A stretch of DNA of 32,289 nucleotides from an uncultured Clostridia bacterium (GCA_947628515.1 CANRAG010000019.1:1-32289), one strand, 5' to 3'; positions 22,717 to 32,059 are shown, numbered from the stretch's first letter. The notes: generated by a model not told the origin, from the sequence alone. Translations and numbers: made by a program.

Positions 22717-25700
22717 AATTAAAATTTAAAAACCAACAATTTCAAACCGATGCGGTAAATGCGGTTGCCGATTTGTTCAAGGGTCAGGAACGGTTACAAT
22801 CCACTTTTGAGATAAGCGATAGCAGCCAAATGTCTTTACTCGGCAATGAGTTTGGTATCGGCAATACGCTTAATATAAAGACGGAGGATTTAACCGAAAA
22901 TCTGCACGAAGTACAGACAAGAAGCAATCTTCCTTTGACCTGCGATACGACAGATGACGGTGAATTTGACAAGTCTTTTTGTATTGAAATGGAAACAGGC
23001 ACGGGCAAGACATATGTTTATACAAAGACTATATTCGAGCTTAACAAGCGTTACGGTCTTACAAAGTTTATCATTGTTGTGCCGTCCGTCGCTATACGTG
23101 AGGGTGTTTCAAAATCCCTTGATATAACAAAGGAGCATTTTGAAAATCAGTATGACAATGTGCCGTTCAGATATTTTATATATAATTCGGGCAAGCCGTC
23201 CGATGTAAAAACCTTTGCGACAAGCAGTAATATTGAAATAATGATTATTAACATTGACGCATTTAAAAAGGCAGAAAATGTTATAAATCAGGAAAGCGAG
23301 AAATTCAACGGCGAAACGGCGATGAAGTACATTCAGAACACCAATCCCGTTGTTATTATTGACGAGCCGCAAAGTGTTGATAATACCGATAAGGCAAAGG
23401 AAGCTATAAGCTCCTTAAATCCCCTGTTTATATTGAAATACTCCGCAACGCACAGGTCGGTTGTAAATCTTATCTACCGTCTTACTCCTGTTGACGCATA
23501 TCAAATGGGACTTGTAAAGCAGATTTGCGTGTCATCAAATGCCGCAGCAAACGATTTTAATAAGCCGTATATAAAACTTGTATCGGTTTCAAACGATAAT
23601 GCCGGAAGCTCCGGCGGCAGATTTAAGGCTAAAATCGAAATGGATATTGCAGCAAAGAACGGCAGCGTTTCAAGAAAAACCGTAACTGTAAAGCCAAATG
23701 ACGATTTATTCCTACTTTCCGGCGGAAGAGAACTGTATGACGGCTATCAGATTGCGGGAATAGACTGCACACAAGGCTTTGAATGTATAGAATTTTCAAA
23801 CACCGAAACGGTTTCTCTCGGCAAGGCAATAGGCGCGATAGACGATAATATCATCAAAGAAGCACAGATAAAGAGAACGATAAGGGCACATCTTGACAAG
23901 GAACTCAGGTTCAGAGATAAAGGCATAAAGGTTTTATCCTTGTTCTTTATTGATGAGGTTAAAAAATACCGTTTGCCCGATGGTTCAAAGGGCATTTATG
24001 CGGAAATGTTTGAACGCTGCTATAACGAGCTTATCAATAAGCCGAAATATGAAGAACTTAAAAAAGACTTTCCGCACGGCGCGGAAGCTATACATAACGG
24101 CTATTTCTCACAGGACAAAAAAGGTATGTTTAAAAACACCAAAGGCGATACCATAGCCGATTATGATACATACAACACGATTATGAGAGATAAAGAGTGG
24201 TTACTCAGCTATGACTGCCCGCTCCGCTTTATATTCTCACATTCAGCTTTAAAAGAGGGCTGGGATAACCCGAACGTTTTTCAGATTTGTACGCTTATAG
24301 ACCAGAAATCAACTTTTACTTGCCGTCAAAAAGTCGGCAGAGGTTTAAGACTTTGCGTTGACCAAACGGGAGAGAGAATTGAGGATAAAAACATAAATAT
24401 TCTTCATGTAATGGCAAATGAAAGTTTTTCGGAATTTGCCGACACGCTTCAGAAAGAGATTGAGGAAGATACAGGAATTAAATTCGGCACGCTTCAGATT
24501 AGCCTATTCAGCGGTATGGTTTATACCGAAACAAAAACAGCCGTAAAGACCGTTACCGGGGAAGAAGCGACAAAGGCGTTGCAAATAATAAATAATGATG
24601 CGGAAAGCAGAATTGAAAATCCTGTTGAAGCGTTAAAAGAAATAATTGAGAAAGAGCCTGAAAAGGCAGAAAAGATTATTGAAAGTAAAGATAATAATAT
24701 TTCCGCATTCCGCATTGTTAATTCTGAATTAAAATGCACAGAGGAAATCAAAGAGGAAAAGACCGTATCCTATGATGAGGCACAAGAGCTTATGACGCAT
24801 TTTGAGAAAAAGGGATATGTTGATAAGAAAGGCAAAATCAAAGACACTATGAAAAACGCCCTTCGTATGGGTACGCTTGATTTGCCCAGAAAGTATGAAG
24901 CGGCAAGAACGAGAATTGAAGATGTTGTTTCTAAAGCAGACAACAAAGTGCCTGTTCGTGACGATTCAAAAGAGGTTATCGTAAGGCGTAACAAGCAGGT
25001 TATGCTTTCGCCCGAATTTATGGAGCTTTGGAGCAAGATAAAACAAAAGACGACGTACCGTGTTCGGATTGACACGGACAAGCTAATAGAAAATTGCGTA
25101 AAAGAAATCTCAGCTATGCCCGAAATACCAAAGGCAAGGCTTATTTCAAAGACCGCGGCATTTGATATTAAACATGTGGGCGTAACCTATGTGGAAAACG
25201 AAATACGGACGGAGGATTTAAGCGGCACTTACGATTCGCTTCCATTTATTTTGGGTGTTATAAGTGAGGAAACGCTTATTAAGAAAGCGACTGTTGCAAG
25301 GATAATTGAGCAAAGCGGCAGAGCGAAGGACTTTCTTAATAATCCGCAGGCGTTTATGGAACAATGCCTTGAAATTATAAAGCACAACAGACACGCATTG
25401 GCGATTGAAGGTATCAAATATGTGAAATTGGACGGCAAGGAATACTACGCACAGGAGATATTCAATTCCGCAGAGCTTGTTGCAAACCTTGACAGAAACG
25501 CGGTAGCGGTGAGGCATAGCGTATATGACCATATAATATACGACTCATCAACAGTTGAAAAACCGTTTGCGCTTGCGCTCGATAACGATCCGGATGTTAA
25601 GATGTTCTTTAAGATACCCGACAGGTTTAAGATTGATACGCCTATCGGAACATATAACCCCGATTGGGCTGTCCTTTGGGAAAAGAACGGCGAACAGAAG

Positions 25701-25868
25701 CTATACTTTATCCTTGAAACAAAAGGTACGACAAGCTTGTTTGACTTAAAAACACCCGAACAGCTCAAAATCCATTGCGGAGCCATGCACTTTAAAGCGC
25801 TGGATAATGGAGTAGAAATGCCCGAACGCCCCATAAAGGATTGGAATAGATTTAAGGTTAGTGAATAA
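22713..25868 (+). CDS. res: Type III restriction enzyme helicase/endonuclease subunit (Res)
   Basis: 1051 residues. The N-terminal superfamily 2 ATPase has Walker A METGTGKT (93-100), motif II VVIIDEPQSVD (213-223), motif III KYSATHR and motif VI CRQKVGRGLRLCVD. The C-terminal nuclease domain has the PD-ExK signature, NPDWAVLWEKNGE then FILETKGTT, with Asp984, Glu1002 and Lys1004 intact. Res uses ATP to communicate between two head-to-head sites and cuts unmethylated DNA. The protein is a little longer than many Res subunits; a charged linker (about 620-690) contains a degenerate repeat copy. It is translationally coupled to RhuM and shows no frameshift, so the system appears functional. Confidence 0.95.
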   Translation: MKLKFKNQQFQTDAVNAVADLFKGQERLQSTFEISDSSQMSLLGNEFGIGNTLNIKTEDLTENLHEVQTRSNLPLTCDTTDDGEFDKSFCIEMETGTGKTYVYTKTIFELNKRYGLTKFIIVVPSVAIREGVSKSLDITKEHFENQYDNVPFRYFIYNSGKPSDVKTFATSSNIEIMIINIDAFKKAENVINQESEKFNGETAMKYIQNTNPVVIIDEPQSVDNTDKAKEAISSLNPLFILKYSATHRSVVNLIYRLTPVDAYQMGLVKQICVSSNAAANDFNKPYIKLVSVSNDNAGSSGGRFKAKIEMDIAAKNGSVSRKTVTVKPNDDLFLLSGGRELYDGYQIAGIDCTQGFECIEFSNTETVSLGKAIGAIDDNIIKEAQIKRTIRAHLDKELRFRDKGIKVLSLFFIDEVKKYRLPDGSKGIYAEMFERCYNELINKPKYEELKKDFPHGAEAIHNGYFSQDKKGMFKNTKGDTIADYDTYNTIMRDKEWLLSYDCPLRFIFSHSALKEGWDNPNVFQICTLIDQKSTFTCRQKVGRGLRLCVDQTGERIEDKNINILHVMANESFSEFADTLQKEIEEDTGIKFGTLQISLFSGMVYTETKTAVKTVTGEEATKALQIINNDAESRIENPVEALKEIIEKEPEKAEKIIESKDNNISAFRIVNSELKCTEEIKEEKTVSYDEAQELMTHFEKKGYVDKKGKIKDTMKNALRMGTLDLPRKYEAARTRIEDVVSKADNKVPVRDDSKEVIVRRNKQVMLSPEFMELWSKIKQKTTYRVRIDTDKLIENCVKEISAMPEIPKARLISKTAAFDIKHVGVTYVENEIRTEDLSGTYDSLPFILGVISEETLIKKATVARIIEQSGRAKDFLNNPQAFMEQCLEIIKHNRHALAIEGIKYVKLDGKEYYAQEIFNSAELVANLDRNAVAVRHSVYDHIIYDSSTVEKPFALALDNDPDVKMFFKIPDRFKIDTPIGTYNPDWAVLWEKNGEQKLYFILETKGTTSLFDLKTPEQLKIHCGAMHFKALDNGVEMPERPIKDWNRFKVSE
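24701..24730 (-). repeat. Degenerate inverted copy of the AATGCAGAA repeat inside res
   Basis: Aligned by eye to the reverse complement of 18036-18065, 25 of 30 bases agree without gaps (TTCCGCATTCCGCATT against TTCTGCATTCTGCATT and so on). It falls in the variable charged linker of Res, around residues 663-672, where an in-frame insertion would be tolerated. Confidence 0.5.
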
Positions 25869-25890
25869 GGAATTCATAAAGGATATTGAT

Positions 25891-25939
25891 TAAACAAAAA
25901 AGTCCTTAAAATCGCATAACCAAGCCGATTTTAAGGACT
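25891..25939 (-). terminator. Intrinsic terminator of the tRNA-Ser/tRNA-Pro transcript
   Basis: A perfect 14-bp stem, AGTCCTTAAAATCG (25901-25914) with CGATTTTAAGGACT (25926-25939) and an 11-base loop. Read on the minus strand it is followed by TTTTTTGTTTA. It starts 4 bases after the tRNA-Pro CCA. Its plus-strand side lacks a T run, so res is not clearly terminated by it. Confidence 0.9.
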
Positions 25940-25943
25940 CCCG

Positions 25944-26020
25944 TGGTCGGGATGACTGGATTTGAACCAGCGGCCCCTACGTCCCGAACGTAGTGCTCTA
26001 CCAAACTGAGCCACATCCCG
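25944..26020 (-). tRNA. tRNA-Pro (CGG)
   Basis: 77 bases including an encoded CCA. The acceptor stem CGGGATG pairs with CATCCCG; the D stem is GCTC/GAGC, the anticodon stem CTACG/CGTAG with loop TTCGGGA (anticodon CGG, reading CCG), and the T arm CTGG-TTCAAAT-CCAG. It is 5 bases downstream of tRNA-Ser in the same transcript. Confidence 0.95.
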
Positions 26021-26025
26021 TTATA

Positions 26026-26114
26026 TGGCGGAGGAGGTGGGATTCGAACCCACGAGCCCTTTCGGACTACCGCATTTCGAGTGCGGGCCGTTATGACCAC
26101 TTCGATACTCCTCC
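26026..26114 (-). tRNA. tRNA-Ser (CGA)
   Basis: 89 bases including CCA. The acceptor stem GGAGGAG pairs with CTCCTCC, the anticodon stem CCGCA/TGCGG has loop CTCGAAA (anticodon CGA, reading TCG), and there is a long variable arm (TAGTCCGAAAGGGCTC) as expected for serine. The T arm is GTGGG-TTCGAAT-CCCAC. Confidence 0.95.
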
Positions 26115-26162
26115 ATACGTTGTCGTTCCGAAAGTTTATCCGCTCTCTAACGAACAATGACT

Positions 26163-26191
26163 ATTTTAGCACATATTTATATGATTGTCAA
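26163..26191 (-). promoter_or_regulatory. Promoter of the tRNA-Ser/tRNA-Pro transcript
   Basis: On the minus strand TTGACA (26191 to 26186), a 17-base spacer and TAAAAT (26168 to 26163), about 50 bases upstream of tRNA-Ser. Confidence 0.78.
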
Positions 26192-26262
26192 GACGAAATT
26201 AAAATTTTTTTCATAATTGAAATTTATTTTTCTTTTTTTATGCATTATTTCCTATAAATACT

Positions 26263-26290
26263 TGAATTTTTTGGCGTAAAATGATATAAT
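26263..26290 (+). promoter_or_regulatory. Promoter of recJ
   Basis: TTGAAT (26263-26268), a 16-base spacer and TATAAT (26285-26290), 60 bases before the recJ start and divergent from the tRNA promoter. The gap between tRNA-Ser and recJ is AT-rich and holds nothing else I can identify. Confidence 0.65.
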
Positions 26291-26349
26291 ATCAAATAGG
26301 TATCAGCATTTTTTAAAAGATAGTTTTTTGAAAGGAACAGCGGCTAAAA

Positions 26350-28065
26350 ATGGTTAGGAAGGTTTGGAAATTCAGAAACGGCAAGGTTAACGCGGAGACC
26401 GTAAGGTACGCCGCGCAGCAGAGTGGAATACCGCTTATTATATCGAACATACTGCTTAACAGGGGCATTGCTCCCGCTGATTTCCGCGCTTTTCTGTCAA
26501 AGTCCAAAAGGAATATAAAAAATCCTATGACTATGCTCGATATGGACAAGGCCGTTCATAGGATAAAATCCGCGATTGACGCCGGTGAAAAAATAGTGAT
26601 TTACGGCGACTATGATGTGGACGGCATAACCTCAACCGCGCTGCTTTACGAATTTCTTAAAACAAACGGCGCCGATGTTGAATATTATATACCGGACCGC
26701 AGGGACGAGGGCTACGGCATAAATATAATGGCCGTAAATAAGCTTATAAAACGAGGCGTAAACCTGCTGGTTACCGTTGATTGCGGAATAACGGCAATCG
26801 GCGAGACGGAGTTTGCAAAGCTTCAGGGCTTGGACGTAATAATAACAGACCATCACACCTGCAAGGAACGCATACCCACGGCGGCGATTGCCGTGGTAAA
26901 TCCTAAGCGGCCGGATGACGAATACGGCTTTGACGGACTTGCCGGAGTGGGAGTGGCGTTTAAGCTCGCGCTTGCGCTTGCAATGGAGCTGGGTATGCCG
27001 ACGGGAAAGGTGTTTGACGATTACGTTGACCTCGCCGCAATAGGCACCATAGCCGATGTAGTGCCGCTTGTTGACGAGAACCGCGTTATAGTGGATAAGG
27101 GTCTAAAGCGGCTTCAGGAGCCGAAAAGACCGGGAATACGCGAGCTTTTAAAGGTTGCCGGCGTTGCGGATAAAAAGCAGACCTCCGGTACGGTGGCGTT
27201 TTCGATAGCGCCCAGAATGAATGCGGCGGGCAGACTCGGAACCGCTGTGACGGCGGTGGAGCTGCTTCTCACAAGGGATGAGACGCGGGCGCGCGAGATT
27301 GCGCAGGAGCTCGATCGGGAAAACCGCGAGCGTCAGGATACAGAGCAGACAATAATGAGCGAAGCGCTGGATATGATTGCCGCCGATTCGAATTTCGCAA
27401 AGAAAAGAGTGATAGTTCTTGCCAAAGAGGGATGGCATAACGGCGTGATAGGTATTGTCGCGTCTCGTATAACGGAAAGATTTTACAAGCCTGCGATACT
27501 CATATCCGTTACGGACGGAAAGGGCAAGGGCAGCGGCAGAAGCATAGAGGGCTTCAATCTCTTTGACGCGCTAAGCGACAGCGACGAGCTGCTTACCAAC
27601 TTCGGCGGACACGCGGTCGCGGCGGGTTTGGGAATTAATGAGGATAAAATAGAGGAATTTGGGGATAGGATAAATAAATATGCCGCGGGCATAATGAAGG
27701 ACGAGGATATGGTTCCCGTAGTAAAGATTGACTGTATGCTCGGCGGCAGAAATCTCAATATGGCTACAGCTAAGGTGCTCGCCGCTCTTGAACCGTACGG
27801 CATGGGAAACGAAAAGCCGGTATTCGGCATAAAGAGCGCGACCGTGGGCGCGGTTTCGACCGTGGGCGCGGAAGGCAGACATATACGTATGCAGATAGAA
27901 AAGGACGGGACAGCGGCGGGCTGTATCGGTTTCGGCATGGGTGAATATGCGAGATTGCTGAGCCCGGGCGACAGGGTACACCTCGCTTTCAGGCTCGATA
28001 TAAATAATTATCAGGGCACGGAAACGGTGCAGCTGGTGCTGAGCGATATTAAGACGGTTAATTGA
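26350..28065 (+). CDS. recJ: Single-stranded-DNA-specific exonuclease RecJ
   Basis: 571 residues. DHH phosphoesterase motifs are intact: GDYDVDGITSTALL (86-99), VTVDCG (141-146), ITDHHTCKERIPTA (165-178) and LAGVGVAFKLA (197-207). The DHHA1 domain carries GRSIEGFNLFDAL and NFGGHAVAAGLGI. An OB-like C-terminal domain follows, HLAFRLDINNYQGTETVQL. It degrades single-stranded DNA 5' to 3' in recombination and mismatch repair. The size fits the short RecJ forms without the long C-terminal extension of Bacillus RecJ. The only reasonable start is 26350, about 13 bases after AAGGAA, a rather long spacing. The next gene is rel, 150 bases on. Confidence 0.96.
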   Translation: MVRKVWKFRNGKVNAETVRYAAQQSGIPLIISNILLNRGIAPADFRAFLSKSKRNIKNPMTMLDMDKAVHRIKSAIDAGEKIVIYGDYDVDGITSTALLYEFLKTNGADVEYYIPDRRDEGYGINIMAVNKLIKRGVNLLVTVDCGITAIGETEFAKLQGLDVIITDHHTCKERIPTAAIAVVNPKRPDDEYGFDGLAGVGVAFKLALALAMELGMPTGKVFDDYVDLAAIGTIADVVPLVDENRVIVDKGLKRLQEPKRPGIRELLKVAGVADKKQTSGTVAFSIAPRMNAAGRLGTAVTAVELLLTRDETRAREIAQELDRENRERQDTEQTIMSEALDMIAADSNFAKKRVIVLAKEGWHNGVIGIVASRITERFYKPAILISVTDGKGKGSGRSIEGFNLFDALSDSDELLTNFGGHAVAAGLGINEDKIEEFGDRINKYAAGIMKDEDMVPVVKIDCMLGGRNLNMATAKVLAALEPYGMGNEKPVFGIKSATVGAVSTVGAEGRHIRMQIEKDGTAAGCIGFGMGEYARLLSPGDRVHLAFRLDINNYQGTETVQLVLSDIKTVN

Positions 28066-28215
28066 GCTTGATTATGCGTTACTGTTCGGCCGCGAAGCGA
28101 TTACTGCGCGTTATTATACCGTTTGTCCGGGAAATTACCGAGGACAGACACTCAGTATTATTTAATCGGATAGGCGAACCGTAACGATTATACAAATGCG
28201 AAACGGAGGTTTATT

Positions 28216-30480
28216 ATGTCGGATTTTGATAAAAATATCATACTTGAACCGGAAAAAATCCCACAGCGTAATATAAAAGATACCGACAAGCTCGTTGAAG
28301 AAATAATAGAAATGATTAAGGGCTACAGCCCCGGCGCAAATACGGATATGGTATATGTGGCTTACAGATTTGCAAAGAATTTGCATAAGGATCAGAAGCG
28401 AAAGAGCGGAGACCCGTATATCATACATCCGGTTGAGGTAGCGTATATAGCCGCGCAGCTGGCGCTTGACGCCACGGCGATTACGGCGTGCCTGCTCCAT
28501 GACGTGGTGGAGGATACGCCGTGCACCTATGACGACGTCGCCTCGCTTTTCGGCACTCCGGTCGCGGAGCTTGTGGACGGCGTTACGAAGCTCAAACAGA
28601 TTAAGTACACGAGCCGCGAGGAACAGCAGGTTGAAAATCTGCGAAAGATGTTTTTGGCGATGGCGAAGGATATACGCGTAGTTGTTATCAAGCTTATCGA
28701 CAGGCTGCACAATATGCGTACCATGAAGTTCATGCCGCGCCATAAGCAGCTCAGAATATCAAAGGAGACGCTTGATGTATACGCGCCTCTCGCGCATCGG
28801 CTTGGTATTTCAAAAATCAAGATAGAGCTTGAGGATTTGGCGCTTAAGTATCTTGATCCGGTCGCGTACGAGGAGATACGCGAAAGCATAAATCTTAAAA
28901 AGAGCGCCCGTGATAAGTATATTTCGGATATTATGGATATATTCCGCAAGAAGCTTGAGGATATGGGTATAAACGGAACCATAACGGGGCGGGCGAAACA
29001 TTTTTACAGCATATGGCGTAAGATGTACACGCAGAATAAGACGATCGACAGTCTCTATGACCTGTTCGCGGTTCGTATAATTGTTGACAATATTTCGGAC
29101 TGTTACGCGGTGCTCGGCATGGTGCACGAGATGTATACGCCCGTGCCTATGCGGTTTAAGGACTATATTGCAATGCCGAAGCCGAACATGTATCAGTCGC
29201 TGCACACAACGGTTATAGGCCCTAACGGCACGCCGTTTGAGATACAGATACGAACGTGGGAAATGCATCAAGTCGCGGAAAACGGTATCGCGGCGCACTG
29301 GAAGTATAAAGAGGGCAAGAGCGGCGAAACAGATATGGATTCAAAGCTCGAATGGGTAAGAACTCTGCTTGACACGCAGCAGAATATCATAGACCATGAC
29401 GATTTTTTTAACACATTGAAATTTGACCTGTTTGCGGATGAGGTGTTCGTGTTCACGCCTCAGGGACGGGTAATATCCCTTCCGGCAAACAGCACGGTAA
29501 TAGATTTCGCGTTTGCCATCCATTCGGAAGTGGGCTATAAAATGAGCGGCGCGAAGATAAACGGAAAGATTGTCCCAAACAGCTATACGCTCGAAAACGG
29601 CGAGATAGTTGAGATTTTAACAAATAACCAGCACGGCCCGAGCAGGGACTGGCTAAAAATATGCAAAACTTCCCGAGCACGAAATAAGATAAATCAGTGG
29701 TTCAAGCACCAGCGACGCGACGAGAATATAGAGGAGGGCAAGAATGCGATTGAGCGCGAGCTGAAGCGGCTCGGAAACACCCATGCGCAGCTTTTCCGCG
29801 CGGAGTGGATACCGATTTTACTCAAAAAATACGGCTTTAACACTCTCGACGATATATACGCGGCGGTCGGTTATGGCGGACTTACGGCGGGAAAGGTGGT
29901 TATGCGGCTTCGCGAGGAGCTTTCAAAAGAGATAAAGGCTCGCGAGCGGGCAAATGAAATAAAACGACTTACCGAACAGACCCGGGAAAAGCAGCCGGAG
30001 CCTCCGGCAAAGACGAAAAGCTCGTCAAACGGGATAATAGTAAAGGGCATAGACAACTGCCTTGTGCGCCTTGCGCGCTGCTGCAACCCTGTTGCGGGCG
30101 ATGATATAATAGGCTTTATAACCAGGGGCAGAGGCGTAAGCGTGCACCGCGCGGACTGTACCAACGTGCTTCCGGAGCATCTTACGCAGGAGGATAAGGC
30201 AAGGCTTATAAAGGTTGAGTGGGATGCGGAGCGCTCATCGACATACAGCGCGAACGTGCGCATAAGCGGCAAGGACCGCGACGGCATGCTGCTCGATGTG
30301 ACGGGTATTCTGATAACCCATAATGTGCCGTGCAAGTCCGCAAACGCGTATGTAACAAAGGCGGGCGAGGCGATAATCGAGATAGGCATAGAAATCAAAA
30401 ACACCGCGGAGCTCGCTCAGATCACAAAGCTGTTTAAGCAGCTTCCGGGCGTTGAGTCGGTAACGCGTTCGATAAAGTGA
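28216..30480 (+). CDS. rel: Bifunctional (p)ppGpp synthetase/hydrolase (Rel/SpoT family)
   Basis: 754 residues with the complete long RSH architecture. The HD hydrolase has His71 (YIIHPVEVAYIAA), His95-Asp96 (CLLHDVVEDT) and IKLIDRLHNMRT. The synthetase domain has YDLFAVRIIVD, RFKDYIAMPKPNMYQSLHTT and FEIQIRT. TGS (DEVFVFTPQGRVISLPANST), a cysteine-containing zinc-finger region (LARCCNPVAGDDIIGFITRG) and a C-terminal ACT domain ending in GVESVTRSIK follow. Both catalytic halves look active. It sets alarmone levels in response to uncharged tRNA on the ribosome. CGGAGG lies upstream of the ATG. The 150 bases before it hold no convincing promoter, so it may be cotranscribed with recJ; yaaA follows after 8 bases. 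Confidence 0.97.
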   Translation: MSDFDKNIILEPEKIPQRNIKDTDKLVEEIIEMIKGYSPGANTDMVYVAYRFAKNLHKDQKRKSGDPYIIHPVEVAYIAAQLALDATAITACLLHDVVEDTPCTYDDVASLFGTPVAELVDGVTKLKQIKYTSREEQQVENLRKMFLAMAKDIRVVVIKLIDRLHNMRTMKFMPRHKQLRISKETLDVYAPLAHRLGISKIKIELEDLALKYLDPVAYEEIRESINLKKSARDKYISDIMDIFRKKLEDMGINGTITGRAKHFYSIWRKMYTQNKTIDSLYDLFAVRIIVDNISDCYAVLGMVHEMYTPVPMRFKDYIAMPKPNMYQSLHTTVIGPNGTPFEIQIRTWEMHQVAENGIAAHWKYKEGKSGETDMDSKLEWVRTLLDTQQNIIDHDDFFNTLKFDLFADEVFVFTPQGRVISLPANSTVIDFAFAIHSEVGYKMSGAKINGKIVPNSYTLENGEIVEILTNNQHGPSRDWLKICKTSRARNKINQWFKHQRRDENIEEGKNAIERELKRLGNTHAQLFRAEWIPILLKKYGFNTLDDIYAAVGYGGLTAGKVVMRLREELSKEIKARERANEIKRLTEQTREKQPEPPAKTKSSSNGIIVKGIDNCLVRLARCCNPVAGDDIIGFITRGRGVSVHRADCTNVLPEHLTQEDKARLIKVEWDAERSSTYSANVRISGKDRDGMLLDVTGILITHNVPCKSANAYVTKAGEAIIEIGIEIKNTAELAQITKLFKQLPGVESVTRSIK

Positions 30481-30488
30481 GGTAACAG

Positions 30489-30713
30489 ATGGAAAAGCAG
30501 GAAGTTAAGATTAAAACAGAGTTTATAAAGCTCGATCAGCTCATTAAATACGCCGGTATCGCGTATTCCGGCGCGGAGGCAAAGGATATGGTGCTCAAGG
30601 GCTGCGCGTTTGTAAACGGCGAAAAATGCCTTATGCGCGGTAAGAAGATAAGGCCGGGCGATGTGGTGAACCTTGAATTTGAGGACGCAAGGTTTGAGCT
30701 TTCGGTGGTATAA
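30489..30713 (+). CDS. yaaA: S4-domain RNA-binding protein YaaA
   Basis: 74 residues forming a single S4-like domain: [20 protein letters not shown], then [30 protein letters not shown] and a short tail. The YaaA family lies directly before recF in most Firmicutes, and the stop here overlaps the recF ATG (TAATG). The role is thought to be in ribosome assembly or RNA binding. GAGGT lies upstream. It starts 8 bases after rel. Confidence 0.92.
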   Translation: MEKQEVKIKTEFIKLDQLIKYAGIAYSGAEAKDMVLKGCAFVNGEKCLMRGKKIRPGDVVNLEFEDARFELSVV

Positions 30714-31795
30714 TGTATATAAAAAAGCTGAAACTGAAAGGCTTTAGAAATTACGTGGAGGCGGAATTTGAGTTTTCCCCGCTCACCAACGTGATTTACG
30801 GAGACAACGCTCAGGGCAAGACCAATATTTTAGAGGCTGTGTATCTGTTCGCGCAGGGGAGGAGCCACAGGGCGAAAAGCGACAGGGAGCTTGTGAGGTT
30901 CGGCGAGGATTTTGCGAGACTGTCGGTTGATTTTGAGGATAGCAAACGAAGCTACAGCGCGAATATGCAGATCGTGAAAAACGGGCGGAAGTCGGTTTCG
31001 ATAAATCATGTGCATATAATGAAGCTTAGTAAGCTCATGAGCTACCTGAATGTGGTGATGTTTTCTCCTGAGGACTTAAACCTTGTAAAAGGTTCTCCGA
31101 ATGTGCGGCGGCGGTTTATAGACAGCTCGCTGAGCCAGATGTATCCGTTATACCTCGCGAGCCTTATGGAGTATAACAAGGCGCTTAACCAGAAGAACAG
31201 CCTGCTCAAAATGTTAAGAGCCGGCGGCGGACGCGCGGATCCGACTCTTTCGGTGTGGAATGAAAGTCTCGCGCAGAGCGGGGCAAAAATCATGGAGGCG
31301 CGCAGGGGATTTGTTAAGCGGATAAACAAGGCAGCGCAAAAAATCCAGAACGAAATATCGGGCGAAAAGCTGTATATAAAATATCATCCAAGCATAAGGT
31401 CGGAGGATATTTCAAAGGACGCCATATACGAATATCTCACAGCGCGTGAAGCGCGCGAGATCGATATGGGTTCCGCGCTGTACGGTGTACAGCGCGACGA
31501 CCTTGAAATATTTGTGGACGAGCGCGAAGCGAGACTGTTCGGCTCGCAGGGGCAGCAGCGCACCTCGGCGCTGAGTATGAAGCTTGCCCAGGCGGAGTAT
31601 ATAAAGGAAATTAAAGGCGAGTATCCGGTAATGCTCTTAGACGATATAATGAGCGAGCTTGATATTAACCGCCGGATGTATCTTGCGGAACGGATACGCG
31701 ATAAGCAGGTGCTTATCACATCCACCGACACCGACCTTATAGACAAGTCCACCGATACGAAGCTTTTTCATATAGAAAACGGAACGGTGATATAG
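30713..31795 (+). CDS. recF: DNA replication and repair protein RecF
   Basis: 360 residues, an SMC-like ATPase. It begins [20 protein letters not shown], with Walker A GDNAQGKTN (30-38), the conserved FSPEDLNLVKGSPNVRRRFI, the signature FGSQGQQRTSALSMKLAQAE and Walker B YPVMLLDDIMSELD. RecF loads RecA at gapped DNA with RecO and RecR. It is translationally coupled to yaaA by TAATG, and remB begins at the base after the recF stop codon. All motifs are present. Confidence 0.97.
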   Translation: MYIKKLKLKGFRNYVEAEFEFSPLTNVIYGDNAQGKTNILEAVYLFAQGRSHRAKSDRELVRFGEDFARLSVDFEDSKRSYSANMQIVKNGRKSVSINHVHIMKLSKLMSYLNVVMFSPEDLNLVKGSPNVRRRFIDSSLSQMYPLYLASLMEYNKALNQKNSLLKMLRAGGGRADPTLSVWNESLAQSGAKIMEARRGFVKRINKAAQKIQNEISGEKLYIKYHPSIRSEDISKDAIYEYLTAREAREIDMGSALYGVQRDDLEIFVDEREARLFGSQGQQRTSALSMKLAQAEYIKEIKGEYPVMLLDDIMSELDINRRMYLAERIRDKQVLITSTDTDLIDKSTDTKLFHIENGTVI

Positions 31796-32059
31796 ATGTA
31801 TTTGAGAATAAGTAACGATTGCGTAATTCCGAAGAGTGATATAATAGGTATATTTGACATGGACAACACAACGGTTTCAAGGCAGGGGAGAAGCTTCCTT
31901 CCGGCGGCGGAACGAAGCGGCTGCATAGTGTATGCCGCGGACGATTTGCCGAAGTCGTATGTGGTAACGGTAAAGGACGGGGACATGAGGGTGTATCTGT
32001 CCTCTCTCTCATCCAAGGTTCTGCAAAACAGGGCGAGAACCGCGGAGGTATTGGCATAA
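31796..32059 (+). CDS. remB: RemB/YaaB-like DUF370 protein
   Basis: 87 residues: MYLRISNDCVIPKSDIIGIF, DMDNTTVSRQGRSFLPAAER, then KSYVVTVKDGDMRVYLSSLS. This is the DUF370 protein found between recF and gyrB in Firmicutes (YaaB; extracellular matrix regulator RemB in Bacillus). Its paralogue RemA binds DNA, so a DNA-binding role is plausible here. The start codon directly follows the recF stop, so translation is coupled. Confidence 0.88.
   Translation: MYLRISNDCVIPKSDIIGIFDMDNTTVSRQGRSFLPAAERSGCIVYAADDLPKSYVVTVKDGDMRVYLSSLSSKVLQNRARTAEVLA

Noticed and set aside
16981-25868. BREX, DISARM, Druantia or Dnd-type defence system
   Set aside because: No PglX/PglZ/BrxC/BrxL, DrmA/B/C, DUF1998 or Dnd genes are present. 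Mod and Res clearly define a type III system.
25869-26114. Integration of the R-M island at the tRNA-Pro/tRNA-Ser genes
   Set aside because: I found no integrase gene and no duplicated tRNA 3' end at the left edge (16869-17066). Proximity alone does not show site-specific integration.
28066-28215. Promoter or riboswitch between recJ and rel
   Set aside because: TATTAT at 28112-28117 has no acceptable -35, and I saw no known riboswitch core or stable long hairpin.
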